From assembly GCF_003722315.1 (NCBI RefSeq), contig NZ_CP033580.1, positions 2,198,501 to 2,262,500 of the forward strand: a stretch of DNA of 64,000 nt, written 5' to 3'. Position 1 is the first letter of the stretch; the number at the start of each line of letters is the position of its first letter. Positions 18,805 to 26,506 of the stretch are shown here, in pieces. This stretch comes from Thermoanaerobacter ethanolicus JW 200 (lineage in GTDB: Bacteria; Bacillota; Thermoanaerobacteria; Thermoanaerobacterales; Thermoanaerobacteraceae). Position numbers and translations under genes: made by a program. A model generated the notes under the pieces. It had not been told where the DNA came from and searched no databases. It saw only the letters and a list, made by a program, of their open reading frames with translations.

Positions 18805-20286
18805 CTAATGCTCCTCCCAATTTAAAGAACTGTAATATATCTTTTTCCCTGTGCTGGCATCTATCATAAACTCCAAAGAGTTAGGTATATACACTAATTT
18901 ACCTTTTTTATTCTCTGTTATAAAATAGTACAGTTTAAAACCACTATCTATAAAAATATTTTGAGCAACTTGTGTATTGATAGTATTGTCTATCTTTGGA
19001 AAATCAATATAATCCCAATTAAAAATTATTTTTTTAACTATTCCTTCCTCATTTGTTTCAATGGTTATATAATTATTAGAAATTATCGTATTGTTTGTTT
19101 GTCTATAAAAAGTATAAATTTTATTATCTCGATAATTCATAGGATATGCTACCAAAAAATCACAAGACAAATAATTATAAAGATGTTCTTTCACATATGT
19201 CTTTGCCTCTTCAATATCAAGTATTCTAAAATTTTTCTCATTATAATTCCAATAACCAAAACCTAAGTGAAGAATATTTTGGTCGTGAGAATCAATTGCT
19301 ACATTTATATTTAAAATTTTGTCTTTTAAACTTGTAAAATTCCAATCATAGGTCACAGCCGGTTTACCCGTCAAATAAAAATTATTCACATAACCGGATT
19401 TGAGTAAAGAAATTTTATCTATTTTTAAATTTTTTGCTATATCTTGAGCAATTGTCTCTGGATTTTTTAAATTAAAACAATCGTCTTTTAACTTTGCAAA
19501 ATCCAGTGTAATCATTTCTTCTTTAATATCATTTCCCTTATAATCAATAAAAATACCACTTTTGGCATCAATCCCATAAAACAAAGGATTCAAAGAGGAA
19601 ATATACACTAACTGATACTTTTTGCCCTCTTTATAAGCCATAAGCTGAGGAACAATATATCTTTGGTATAGGCTTTTTATTTCGCCAATACTTTTAATAT
19701 CCTTTGTCCCCTCATATTCCACTTTTTCCGAAAGATTTTCACCAAAAAATTTAACAACTTCTCCTGAATGAGAATCTATGTACACAACTATTTCTCTATT
19801 ATCCACTATCAGGTGATTTATCACTTTTTTAAAAATTAACTTATAAATATATGGTTTTTCTAAACTTTCATCAATATACTCATCATCTGAAAGGCTTTTT
19901 ACAAATTGATATTCTTCTCCTGTAATTGAAGATATCAAATTGTGGGCTAAAATTATCGACTCACTTTTTGAATATTTTGCTGATAAATTTTTGTCAAAAG
20001 GTGTAAAAGTATTTTCATAGTAATCTATATACTCCAATTTATCATTGTCACTATTGTATACAATTTTTAAATTCTTAAAGGGATTACTTCCTTCAAATTT
20101 AAAGCTATATAACCCATTTTGCAACTTATGTTCTACCAATTTTAATCCCCTTGTAAAAGGTACCTTCATTATTATTTCTTGTAATATTTTTTCTTCTGAA
20201 TAAGGATTAGCTTCTGAATAGGCACTTGATAAATTTAAAAATAATATCAAGGCAATCAATCCTGCTAAACAAAATTTTTTAACCAT
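18805..20286 (-). CDS. Exported YcdB/YcdC-repeat protein
   Basis: 493 aa. A signal peptide (MVKKFCLAGLIALILFLNLSSAYS, likely cleaved after about residue 24) is followed by a long region with repeats of the YcdB/YcdC type, seen as DSHSGEVVKFFG, DAKSGIFIDYKG, DSHDQNILHLGFGYWNY and DASTGKKIYYSS, each a beta hairpin ending in an aromatic. Probably extracytoplasmic, perhaps in the spore envelope or cell wall; function unknown. The start codon lies in a 12-bp inverted repeat (20281-20336). A SASP-like gene follows immediately. Confidence 0.72.
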   Translation of the reverse strand: MVKKFCLAGLIALILFLNLSSAYSEANPYSEEKILQEIIMKVPFTRGLKLVEHKLQNGLYSFKFEGSNPFKNLKIVYNSDNDKLEYIDYYENTFTPFDKNLSAKYSKSESIILAHNLISSITGEEYQFVKSLSDDEYIDESLEKPYIYKLIFKKVINHLIVDNREIVVYIDSHSGEVVKFFGENLSEKVEYEGTKDIKSIGEIKSLYQRYIVPQLMAYKEGKKYQLVYISSLNPLFYGIDAKSGIFIDYKGNDIKEEMITLDFAKLKDDCFNLKNPETIAQDIAKNLKIDKISLLKSGYVNNFYLTGKPAVTYDWNFTSLKDKILNINVAIDSHDQNILHLGFGYWNYNEKNFRILDIEEAKTYVKEHLYNYLSCDFLVAYPMNYRDNKIYTFYRQTNNTIISNNYITIETNEEGIVKKIIFNWDYIDFPKIDNTINTQVAQNIFIDSGFKLYYFITENKKGKLVYIPNSLEFMIDASTGKKIYYSSLNWEEH

Positions 20287-20336
20287 ACATAGACCTCCTT
20301 GAAAATATTCCCATATATACTATTCTATGTATGGTT
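20281..20336. repeat. 12-bp inverted repeat around a translation start
   Basis: AACCATACATAG (20281-20292) and CTATGTATGGTT (20325-20336) are perfect complements. On the minus strand the 3' arm contains the start codon of the YcdB-type gene, and GGAGGT lies in the loop directly at the stem. Folding would bury the start codon. Confidence 0.9.
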
Positions 20337-20357
20337 AAAAATTCCTGCTTATATAAC

Positions 20358-20386
20358 AAAAAAATCCGGATAACCCGGATTTTTAA
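20358..20386 (-). terminator. Terminator after the NifU-like gene
   Basis: Minus-strand stem AAATCCGG-GTTA-TCCGGATTT followed by TTTT. Confidence 0.8.
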
Positions 20387-20604
20387 ACTGCTATTACTTC
20401 CCTCACTTCAGGAATTTCTTCTTTGATAGCCCTTTCAATGCCTTCTTTCAGCGTCAACGTAGCAAAAGGGCATCCTCCACAAGCACCTGTCAGCCTTACC
20501 TTTACAATTCCATCCTCTGTAACGTCAATAAGTTCCACATTTCCTCCGTCTGCTTGAAGAGATGGTCTTAGAAGCTCTAATACTTCTTCTACTCTTTCTC
20601 TCAT
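20383..20604 (-). CDS. NifU C-terminal-domain Fe-S scaffold/carrier
   Basis: 73 aa. It has the whole Nfu fold ([20 protein letters not shown]) and the CxxC site [16 protein letters not shown] used to bind and pass on [4Fe-4S] clusters. No N-terminal NifU domain, as usual for small Nfu proteins of Firmicutes. Stand-alone gene with its own terminator; ribosome binding site AGGAGGATAG. Confidence 0.93.
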   Translation of the reverse strand: MRERVEEVLELLRPSLQADGGNVELIDVTEDGIVKVRLTGACGGCPFATLTLKEGIERAIKEEIPEVREVIAV

Positions 20605-20656
20605 AGCCTATCCTCCTTCCTGACACAATTATTATACCACAAAAATCAATGGAAAT

Positions 20657-21121
20657 CTATTTTTTGAGTTTTCGACTTATAATTTCTGCAACTTTTTCTA
20701 AAAATCTTTTGTCTTCTTCATCAAAAGCAGCTAAATCATCGCTGTCAATATCTATTTCTCCTATTATGTCGCCATTAACCCATATTGGCACTACAATTTC
20801 CGATTTCGTCTCAAGACTACAAGCCAAATAATTATCTTCTTTTGTTACATCATCTACAATTATAGTATTTTTTTCTGCAACAGCTCTTCCACAAACCCCC
20901 TGTCCTACTTTAATTTTCACATGTTCTGTAGGTCTACCAATATAAGGTCCTATTACTAACTCTCCATCCTTCATGAAATAAAAACCTGTCCAATTATAGT
21001 AAGGAACATTGTCTGCTAATATCTTAACAACTTCACCATAAAATTCATCCATATCATCAATTTCTCTTGCCTTTTGGTCAATCCTAACTAATAAGTCATC
21101 AAAAACTTTTCTTTTTTCCAT
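20657..21121 (-). CDS. GAF-domain protein, free methionine-R-sulfoxide reductase-like (YtsP-like)
   Basis: 154 aa, one GAF domain covering residues 15-150. It matches the fRMsr family in YNWTGFYFMKDGELVIGPYIG, KVGQGVCGRAVAE and YLACSLETKSEIVVPI. Two of the three usual active-site cysteines are visible (VCG near 95, LAC near 116). The first (normally about ten residues before VCG) is replaced by PTEHV, so activity as fRMsr is uncertain. Cytoplasmic. Stand-alone gene. Confidence 0.8.
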   Translation of the reverse strand: MEKRKVFDDLLVRIDQKAREIDDMDEFYGEVVKILADNVPYYNWTGFYFMKDGELVIGPYIGRPTEHVKIKVGQGVCGRAVAEKNTIIVDDVTKEDNYLACSLETKSEIVVPIWVNGDIIGEIDIDSDDLAAFDEEDKRFLEKVAEIISRKLKK

Positions 21122-21242
21122 CTTTTCAGCTCCTCTGTAAAAAATTTATCAATATAATTTTACCATTAAAATGTTATAAAATAAAGTAGTTCCCTTTTAG
21201 ATTTATCAATAGTTAAAGATTAATTCAATTTGCCTTAAATAA

Positions 21243-21266
21243 GAAAACTGCCTCAAAGGCAGTTTA
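21243..21266 (-). terminator. Terminator after lgt
   Basis: Minus-strand stem AAACTGCCT-TTG-AGGCAGTTT followed by TCTTATTT. Confidence 0.7.
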
Positions 21267-22037
21267 ATTGTAAAATTGTTTATTGGGGTCATTTAAAACC
21301 CTTCTAATCATCCAGTATGCCAATATCAAAATAAAAGGTGTTACTAACTGAGTTAAAGTAAAAAATCCTATTCCCCATTTTTCATTTAAATATACAGGCC
21401 ATATTAAAGGATTGTCCCTTACGGTTTCTTCAATTAAACCTCTCATTAATTGATAATAAAATATAAAAGACCAAAATTGATATCCATCAGGCATGTGCTT
21501 TTTTTGTATATAAAAATATCTTATGAGAAGTATTACTCCCATAGCAACTCCTACTAATTGCGCAGGCCATCTCCCAAAGGCAAACTCAGTCGGCCTTCCT
21601 AATACTTCTTGGTTAAATATATTTCCTATTCTGACTAATATATTACCAATTGAAAGTCCTAAAACTGCGAAATCCTCTAGAGGATTTATCCTCACACCTT
21701 TTTTACGACAATAATAAAGCCCTGCTAAAAAACCACCTAAAACTGCACCATGCCATGAAAGTCCACCTTCATAAATCTTTAACACTTGAATAGGATTTTT
21801 AATAAACCACTCAGGATAATTTGCCAATACAAACATCAATCGAGCACCTATAACACCAGAAATTACTACAATCATTAATAGATTTAATAAAAAGTCTTCA
21901 TCGTAATTTAATTTCATTGCCTCTTTGTACAAATAATATCCACCAATAGCAATAGAAATAGCCATAAAAATTCCATACCAATGAACAGCAATTGGACCAA
22001 TTTTAAAAGCATAAGGGCTAATTGTCGGAATGTACAT
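21264..22037 (-). CDS. lgt: Prolipoprotein diacylglyceryl transferase
   Basis: 257 aa integral membrane enzyme moving diacylglycerol from phosphatidylglycerol to the lipobox Cys of prolipoproteins. About seven membrane helices. Hallmarks: HWYGIFMAISIAIG in TM1, GGLSWHGAVLGGFLAG with the essential His, and the Lgt signature RIGNIFNQEVLGRPTEFAFG. I start at ATG 22037, 7 nt after GGAGG; ATG 22040 is only 4 nt away. It would process the GH18 lipoprotein in this window. Confidence 0.95.
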   Translation of the reverse strand: MYIPTISPYAFKIGPIAVHWYGIFMAISIAIGGYYLYKEAMKLNYDEDFLLNLLMIVVISGVIGARLMFVLANYPEWFIKNPIQVLKIYEGGLSWHGAVLGGFLAGLYYCRKKGVRINPLEDFAVLGLSIGNILVRIGNIFNQEVLGRPTEFAFGRWPAQLVGVAMGVILLIRYFYIQKKHMPDGYQFWSFIFYYQLMRGLIEETVRDNPLIWPVYLNEKWGIGFFTLTQLVTPFILILAYWMIRRVLNDPNKQFYN

Positions 22038-22100
22038 CATACAACCTCCATACAATAGTTTTTAAACAGAAAACTCTGATAAGATTTTCATTATAATATC

Positions 22101-22128
22101 ATTCTACAGCATTTCGATAATATGTCAA
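22101..22128 (-). promoter_or_regulatory. Likely SigA-type promoter of lgt
   Basis: TTGACA, 16 bp, TAGAAT on the minus strand, about 65 nt before lgt. A TATAAT further down has no good -35. Confidence 0.6.
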
Positions 22129-22290
22129 GAGGTGACTTTTATTTCCTTATAATGCTTTTATATGACTCTGAAATAAAAAAATCTATCCTCAACATAAAAA
22201 GTTTTGGCACCAAACCTAAATTACATAAAAATAAAGGCAGCAAGCTTCCTTCTACTCTGATTGGTATAAGAAATTGCTCGCGAGGAATAT

Positions 22291-23464
22291 TTAAGAAATT
22301 TCAACCGTTTTTTTAAACTCCTCTTTTATCTTCTTTAGCAATTCCTCTTTTGTCATTATATCTACCGCAGTCATAGCCAGAGCTTTGGCTGCAAGTACGG
22401 CTGCCTCCTTTCCCCTCTCTGAACCTGCAGCTTTCAAAAATTCCAAGCTATGAGGTGCTATGTCCTCTTCAGCTATGGCAATGTGGGGATGGATAGAAGG
22501 CACAACCTGGCTTACATTTCCCATGTCCGTTGAGCCAACGCCCTCTTCCTTATCGCTTATATCATGATAACCCAGTTCCTTTAAATTAGCTTTAAATGTC
22601 TCAACCATAGTTTTATTGGTTATTAGGTTGTCAAAGCCAAGCTCAAAATTTCTATATGAAAGCTTTGCTCCAGTTGCCACCTCAGCACCCTTGGCACAGG
22701 CTATTACTTTTTCCTTTACCTCCAGCATGTATTTTTTTTCTTTTGCCCTCACGTAAAAGCGGGCGACAGCTCTTTCGGGAATAATATTGGGAGTGTATCC
22801 TCCTTCGGTAATTATCCCATGGATTCTCGCATCAGGTCTCAACTGCTGCCTTAAGGCATTGATACCGTTGAAAAGAAGGATGACCGCGTCCAGAGCATTT
22901 ATGCCTAGGTGAGGTGCAACGGCGGCATGCGCTGCTTTACCCGTATATGTAAACTCCAGAGGTTCTATGGCAAGGGAAGTAGTATATACAGTAGTTCTAT
23001 TGCCAGGATGTACCATCATAGCTGCATCCACATCAAAAAATACCTCTTTCTACTAGTATTACCTTGGCACCGTCAGTTTCTTCTGCAGGGGAACCTACTA
23101 ACATCACTTCGCCGAAAAGCTCTTCATCTAATGCCCCTAAGGCTGCTGCAGCTCCAAAACTTGCAGCTGCAATTAAGTTATGACCACAAGCGTGACCTAT
23201 TTCTGGAAGAGCATCATACTCAGCCAAAAGCGCCACCTTGGGACCAGGTTTTTTACCTTTTTTCTGTGCCAAAAAAGCAGTTGGCAGGCCTTCGACTTCA
23301 TTTACTAAAAAACCATAACCGTTTATTTTTTCCTTTAATAGTTTTGAAGCTTTAAATTCTTGATTTCCAAGCTCAGGATTTTTGTATATCTCATCAGCAA
23401 TTTCAAAAATCTCCCCCTTAATACTATCGATAAAAGAAATGACCTTCTTTTTCAATTCTTCCAC
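22291..23464 (-). pseudogene. M20D-family amidohydrolase, broken by a +1 frameshift
   Basis: Start GTG 23464 after AAGGAG. The first 143 codons give the N-terminal metal-binding half (AEYDALPEIGHACGHN, GSPAEETDGAK) and end VERGIF-stop. The second half resumes in another frame (DAAMMVHPGNRTTV...), holding the dimerisation domain and the C-terminal metal ligand region (IHPHIAIAEEDIAPHS). The break is at T6 in GGTATTTTTTGATG (about 23031-23040); with T5 the frame reads GIFDVDAAMMVHPG without interruption. The closest family style is AbgB / p-aminobenzoyl-glutamate hydrolase. It may be a true lesion or a sequencing error. Confidence 0.88.
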
Positions 23465-23828
23465 ACCTATAACTCCTTCCTAACCTATATGAATTTTACA
23501 AAAATGTTTATCAATATCACTAAGCAGTCTATAAGCATTTCTTCATTTAGAATAAGGGGATTTACGGTTCTGTTGATTTAACCATAATCCCAGCCAAGGA
23601 TAACGAAAGTAATGATTACTATTGTGTATAACATGTTGTAATTTATGTTATCAATTTAAAACTGTAAAGTCAAGAACCTTTTTGTATCTCCCTCAAATAG
23701 GTATAGACATATTTACCACTTAGAGAATAATTACAAAAACATTGAAGAAGAAAACACATAAAAAGAATAGAGCTGCCTCCTTGGGCAACAGGGGCAAAAT
23801 ATTACCATTCCTGCATAAACATCAAAAA

Positions 23829-25740
23829 ATCGAGTAGGAGCTGAATAATTATTTTATTCAGCGTCCTCTCACACCACCGTACGTACCGTTCGGTATACGG
23901 CGGTTCATTAGGAATTGTGTACAATTAGATATCTTTGGGATAAACTCTTATAACCTATGCTTTCAAAGTATTTATTTGTAAGAGTCTTATTTAGGATTGG
24001 GCTATTGGATATTCTCCAGTAGCCTTTCCTTGTATTGGCGTATTCCCAGGCTTTTTGTTCTTCTACTCCTAGTTTTACTAAGTTATCATGCTTCGTTTTT
24101 ATCTTCTTCCATTGTTTCCATATACATGCCCTTAGTCTTCGCCTTATCCATTCGTCAAGGGTTTTCATTATGCTTTTCGCGTCTGCTAATCCAAAATAGT
24201 TGACCCATCCTGTTGTTATTTGATTTAGTCTTTTTATTCTGTTTTCCATGCTTATTCCCTTGTTCCGATTGGTTATTTCTCTTACTTTTTCCTTAAACCT
24301 TTTGATGGATTTTTCATGGATTCTTATTCTTACTTCGTTTTCTTTTGTATAGAATGAAAATCCAAGAAATTTTCTTCTCCATGGTCTATCTACAGCACTT
24401 TTTGCTTCGTTGACTTTTAGTTTTAATTTGCTTTCTATGAATTTCTTTATGCTCTTCATTACTCTGTTTCCTGCAGACCTGCTTCTTACATATATGTTGC
24501 AGTCATCTGCGTATCGGCAGAATTTGTGCCCTCTCTTTTCAAGTTCTTTGTCTAGTTCATCCAACATTATGTTTGCTAATAGGGGACTTAATGGCCCTCC
24601 TTGGGGTGTCCCTTCTTCTGTTGATACTTTGATTCCGTTTATCATTACTCCCGATTCTAGGTATCTTCGTATTAACTTTAGTACTCTTTTGTCTCCTATC
24701 CGCTTTTCTAGTTTGGACATTATTATGTCGTGGTTTACTCTGTCAAAGAACTTTTCTAAGTCCATATCTACAACCCATGTGTATCCTTCATTTATGTATG
24801 CTTCTGCGGCTTTTATTGCGTCTTTTGCACTGCGTCCTGGTCTGAATCCATAACTGCTATCAGAAAATGTATGGTTGTAGACTTTATTCAGTATTTGGGC
24901 TATTGCTTGTTGTATTAGTCTGTCTAGTACTGTAGGTATTCCTAGTAGTCTTACTCCTCCATCTGGTTTGGGAATTTCTACTCTTCGCACTGGTTGTGGT
25001 TTGTATTTCCCCTCCAGCAGTTGTTGTTTTATGGTTGGCCAGTTTTCTTTGAGATACGGTAGAAGTTCATCTACTTCCATCCCATCGACTCCATGGCTTC
25101 CTTTATTTGCAACAACGCGCTTGTATGCTGCTCTCATGTTTCCTCGTTCTACTATCATTTCAAGCATCTTGCTGGTATATCTTTGTACTTCGTTTCTTCC
25201 ATCTTCCGACGCCGATGATATACTATGCACTTCCGTTGTCTTTTGAAATTCCATTTCTCTATTCAACGGATAGCCTCTTTGTTGAGTTGTCTGCAGTCTC
25301 TGCATATCTTTCGAGTCCATAAGATTTCCAAAACCTCCTAACGTTCGGTCCTTCCTTATCTATTCATGTCTAGATAAGTACTATGACCTCTGCTGACTTC
25401 TCAAGGTTCAGCCATACATCACTGCATGGGTTGTCACTTCAGATTTTACTTCCATGACTTATCCTTGAGACCTCCCCGGGTAAGAACGATAACTTTCATC
25501 TCATATATCTGCCAGATTTACTGTATGGGATTCGGGTAGTGTTGGACTTCGTTTTGTTACGCAAACTCATCCATCCCAATTCAGCCTCTTATCTGGTTCT
25601 TGTTCATCAGACCGAGATTTTGCCTTAAGCTTCCTTCAGATTCCACCTCACGATGGACACCCTTGCTCTTGGCTAGTGGTTCCCACTACCAAGCCCACAG
25701 CGGACTTTCACCGCCTAGTTATCGCCCATGCCGGGCGCAC
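23829..25740 (-). mobile_element. Group IIC intron, complete
   Basis: The minus strand starts with GTGCGCCCGGCATGGGC at 25740, the class C 5' end. The reverse transcriptase gene follows. The 3' end has domain V (ACCGCCGTA ... TACGGTGGT with a CG bulge, about 23860-23895), domain VI (CTGAATAA-AATAA-TTATTCAG) and CTACTCGAT ending at 23829. It lies directly after the terminator hairpin of tRNA-Val(CAC), which is the known target type for IIC introns. Size 1912 nt. Confidence 0.92.
23908..25320 (-). CDS. ltrA: Group II intron reverse transcriptase/maturase
   Basis: 470 aa. RT blocks are complete: GSHGVDGMEVDEL, GVRLLGIPTVLDRLIQQAI, SSYGFRPGRSAKDAI, VVDMDLEKFFDRVNH, EEGTPQGGPLSPLLANIML and FCRYADDCNIYV with the catalytic YADD. 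The maturase (X/thumb) domain follows (WRRKFLGFSFY ... TGWVNYFGLAD). No HNH endonuclease domain is present, as in class C introns. It splices the intron RNA and drives retrohoming. The frame is intact. Confidence 0.95.
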   Translation of the reverse strand: MDSKDMQRLQTTQQRGYPLNREMEFQKTTEVHSISSASEDGRNEVQRYTSKMLEMIVERGNMRAAYKRVVANKGSHGVDGMEVDELLPYLKENWPTIKQQLLEGKYKPQPVRRVEIPKPDGGVRLLGIPTVLDRLIQQAIAQILNKVYNHTFSDSSYGFRPGRSAKDAIKAAEAYINEGYTWVVDMDLEKFFDRVNHDIIMSKLEKRIGDKRVLKLIRRYLESGVMINGIKVSTEEGTPQGGPLSPLLANIMLDELDKELEKRGHKFCRYADDCNIYVRSRSAGNRVMKSIKKFIESKLKLKVNEAKSAVDRPWRRKFLGFSFYTKENEVRIRIHEKSIKRFKEKVREITNRNKGISMENRIKRLNQITTGWVNYFGLADAKSIMKTLDEWIRRRLRACIWKQWKKIKTKHDNLVKLGVEEQKAWEYANTRKGYWRISNSPILNKTLTNKYFESIGYKSLSQRYLIVHNS

Positions 25741-25742
25741 AT

Positions 25743-25774
25743 AAAAATCCCGGCATCTATACAATGCCGGAAAA
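25743..25774 (-). terminator. Terminator of tRNA-Val(CAC) and insertion target of the group IIC intron
   Basis: Minus-strand stem CCGGCATT-GTATAG-ATGCCGG followed by GATTTTTAT; the intron begins at the next base. Confidence 0.85.
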
Positions 25775-25786
25775 TCTTCATATTAT

Positions 25787-25863
25787 TGGTGGGGTTAACA
25801 GGGATCGAACCTGTGACCTCTACGATGTGAGCGTAGCGCTCTGACCAGCTGAGCTATAACCCC
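25787..25863 (-). tRNA. tRNA-Val (CAC)
   Basis: 77 nt with encoded CCA. Acceptor GGGGTTA/TAACCCC, anticodon loop CTCACAT. Identical to tRNA-Val(GAC) at 29237-29313 except for two bases in the anticodon loop. Confidence 0.96.
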
Positions 25864-25878
25864 ACTTTCTATATTTTT

Positions 25879-25907
25879 ATTATATACATCTCTCTAAAAT
25901 ATGTCAA
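25879..25907 (-). promoter_or_regulatory. SigA-type promoter of tRNA-Val(CAC)
   Basis: Perfect consensus, TTGACA, 17 bp, TATAAT, minus strand. Confidence 0.9.
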
Positions 25908-26047
25908 TCACAAATTTTTTAATACAAAGAAGGACTTTAAACGTTTTAATAGAATTTATAATATAAAACCACTTACTTGCATAATAACATATACTATATA
26001 GTAAAAATCACCAAATAAGAATATCATTTTATAAAAAGAGGGATATC

Positions 26048-26479
26048 ATGAATGACTTATTATCATTGAGATGCATAAACATTACTTTGAGCGAAATTCT
26101 TAGCGACGAATACCTTTCCCTCATGAAGTGGGAAATAGAAAAAATTTTACAAATTAACTTGATACAACATATTCTAAAATATGAAGACGATACTGAATGG
26201 TTTATTCTTCTAAATGGAATAGAAAAAAACTTTCGACTTTGGCTGACAATTTTCCAAGACTCTTATGAACCAGTTAATAGAATTATAATTAATGAACTTT
26301 CTGTGTCTTTTGAAAAAGAAATTGACAAAAAAGAACTAGAAAAACAAATTATAAAAACTGTTTCTGAGTTTTTACGCGATATTGGTGTCATTTCAGTATA
26401 TTCTAATAATACATCTTTGCCTTGGGAAGAATTAGGATTTATGCTAGAAGAAAATAAATTATATTTTAGTTTAAAATAA
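26048..26479 (+). CDS. Unknown protein, 143 aa
   Basis: I do not recognise this gene. It starts at ATG 26048 after AAAGAGGGATATC and ends just before a shared terminator. The product is acidic and mostly helical, without signal peptide or membrane segment. It reads like a small alpha/beta cytoplasmic domain (EWFILLNGIEKNFRLWLTIFQDS, IIINELSVSFEKEIDKKELEKQI). Strong codon bias, a proper ribosome binding site and a terminator support a real gene. It is one of few plus-strand host genes, convergent with pepV. Confidence 0.7.
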   Translation: MNDLLSLRCINITLSEILSDEYLSLMKWEIEKILQINLIQHILKYEDDTEWFILLNGIEKNFRLWLTIFQDSYEPVNRIIINELSVSFEKEIDKKELEKQIIKTVSEFLRDIGVISVYSNNTSLPWEELGFMLEENKLYFSLK

Positions 26480-26506
26480 AACCCCTCAAAAGAGGGATTT
26501 TATTTT
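26473..26506. terminator. Bidirectional terminator between the unknown gene and pepV
   Basis: Stem AAAA(C/T)CCCTC-AAAA-GAGGGATTTT with T runs on the plus-strand side and A runs on the other, usable by both convergent genes. Confidence 0.8.

Noticed and set aside
22122-22316. 64-codon plus-strand frame between lgt and the M20 gene
   Set aside because: No ribosome binding site, overlaps the lgt promoter and the end of the M20 gene, and resembles no family.
23033-23040. Programmed -1 frameshift at A-TTT-TTT in the M20 gene
   Set aside because: The join needs +1, not -1, and the enzyme family is not known to use frameshifting.
23470-23828. Gene in the 360-bp gap between the M20 gene and the intron
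   Set aside because: Stops in all frames. Only a weak promoter-like TTGACT-17-TAACAT on the minus strand was seen.
24410-25246. Plus-strand frames over the intron reverse transcriptase
   Set aside because: Antisense shadows of the RT gene without start signals.
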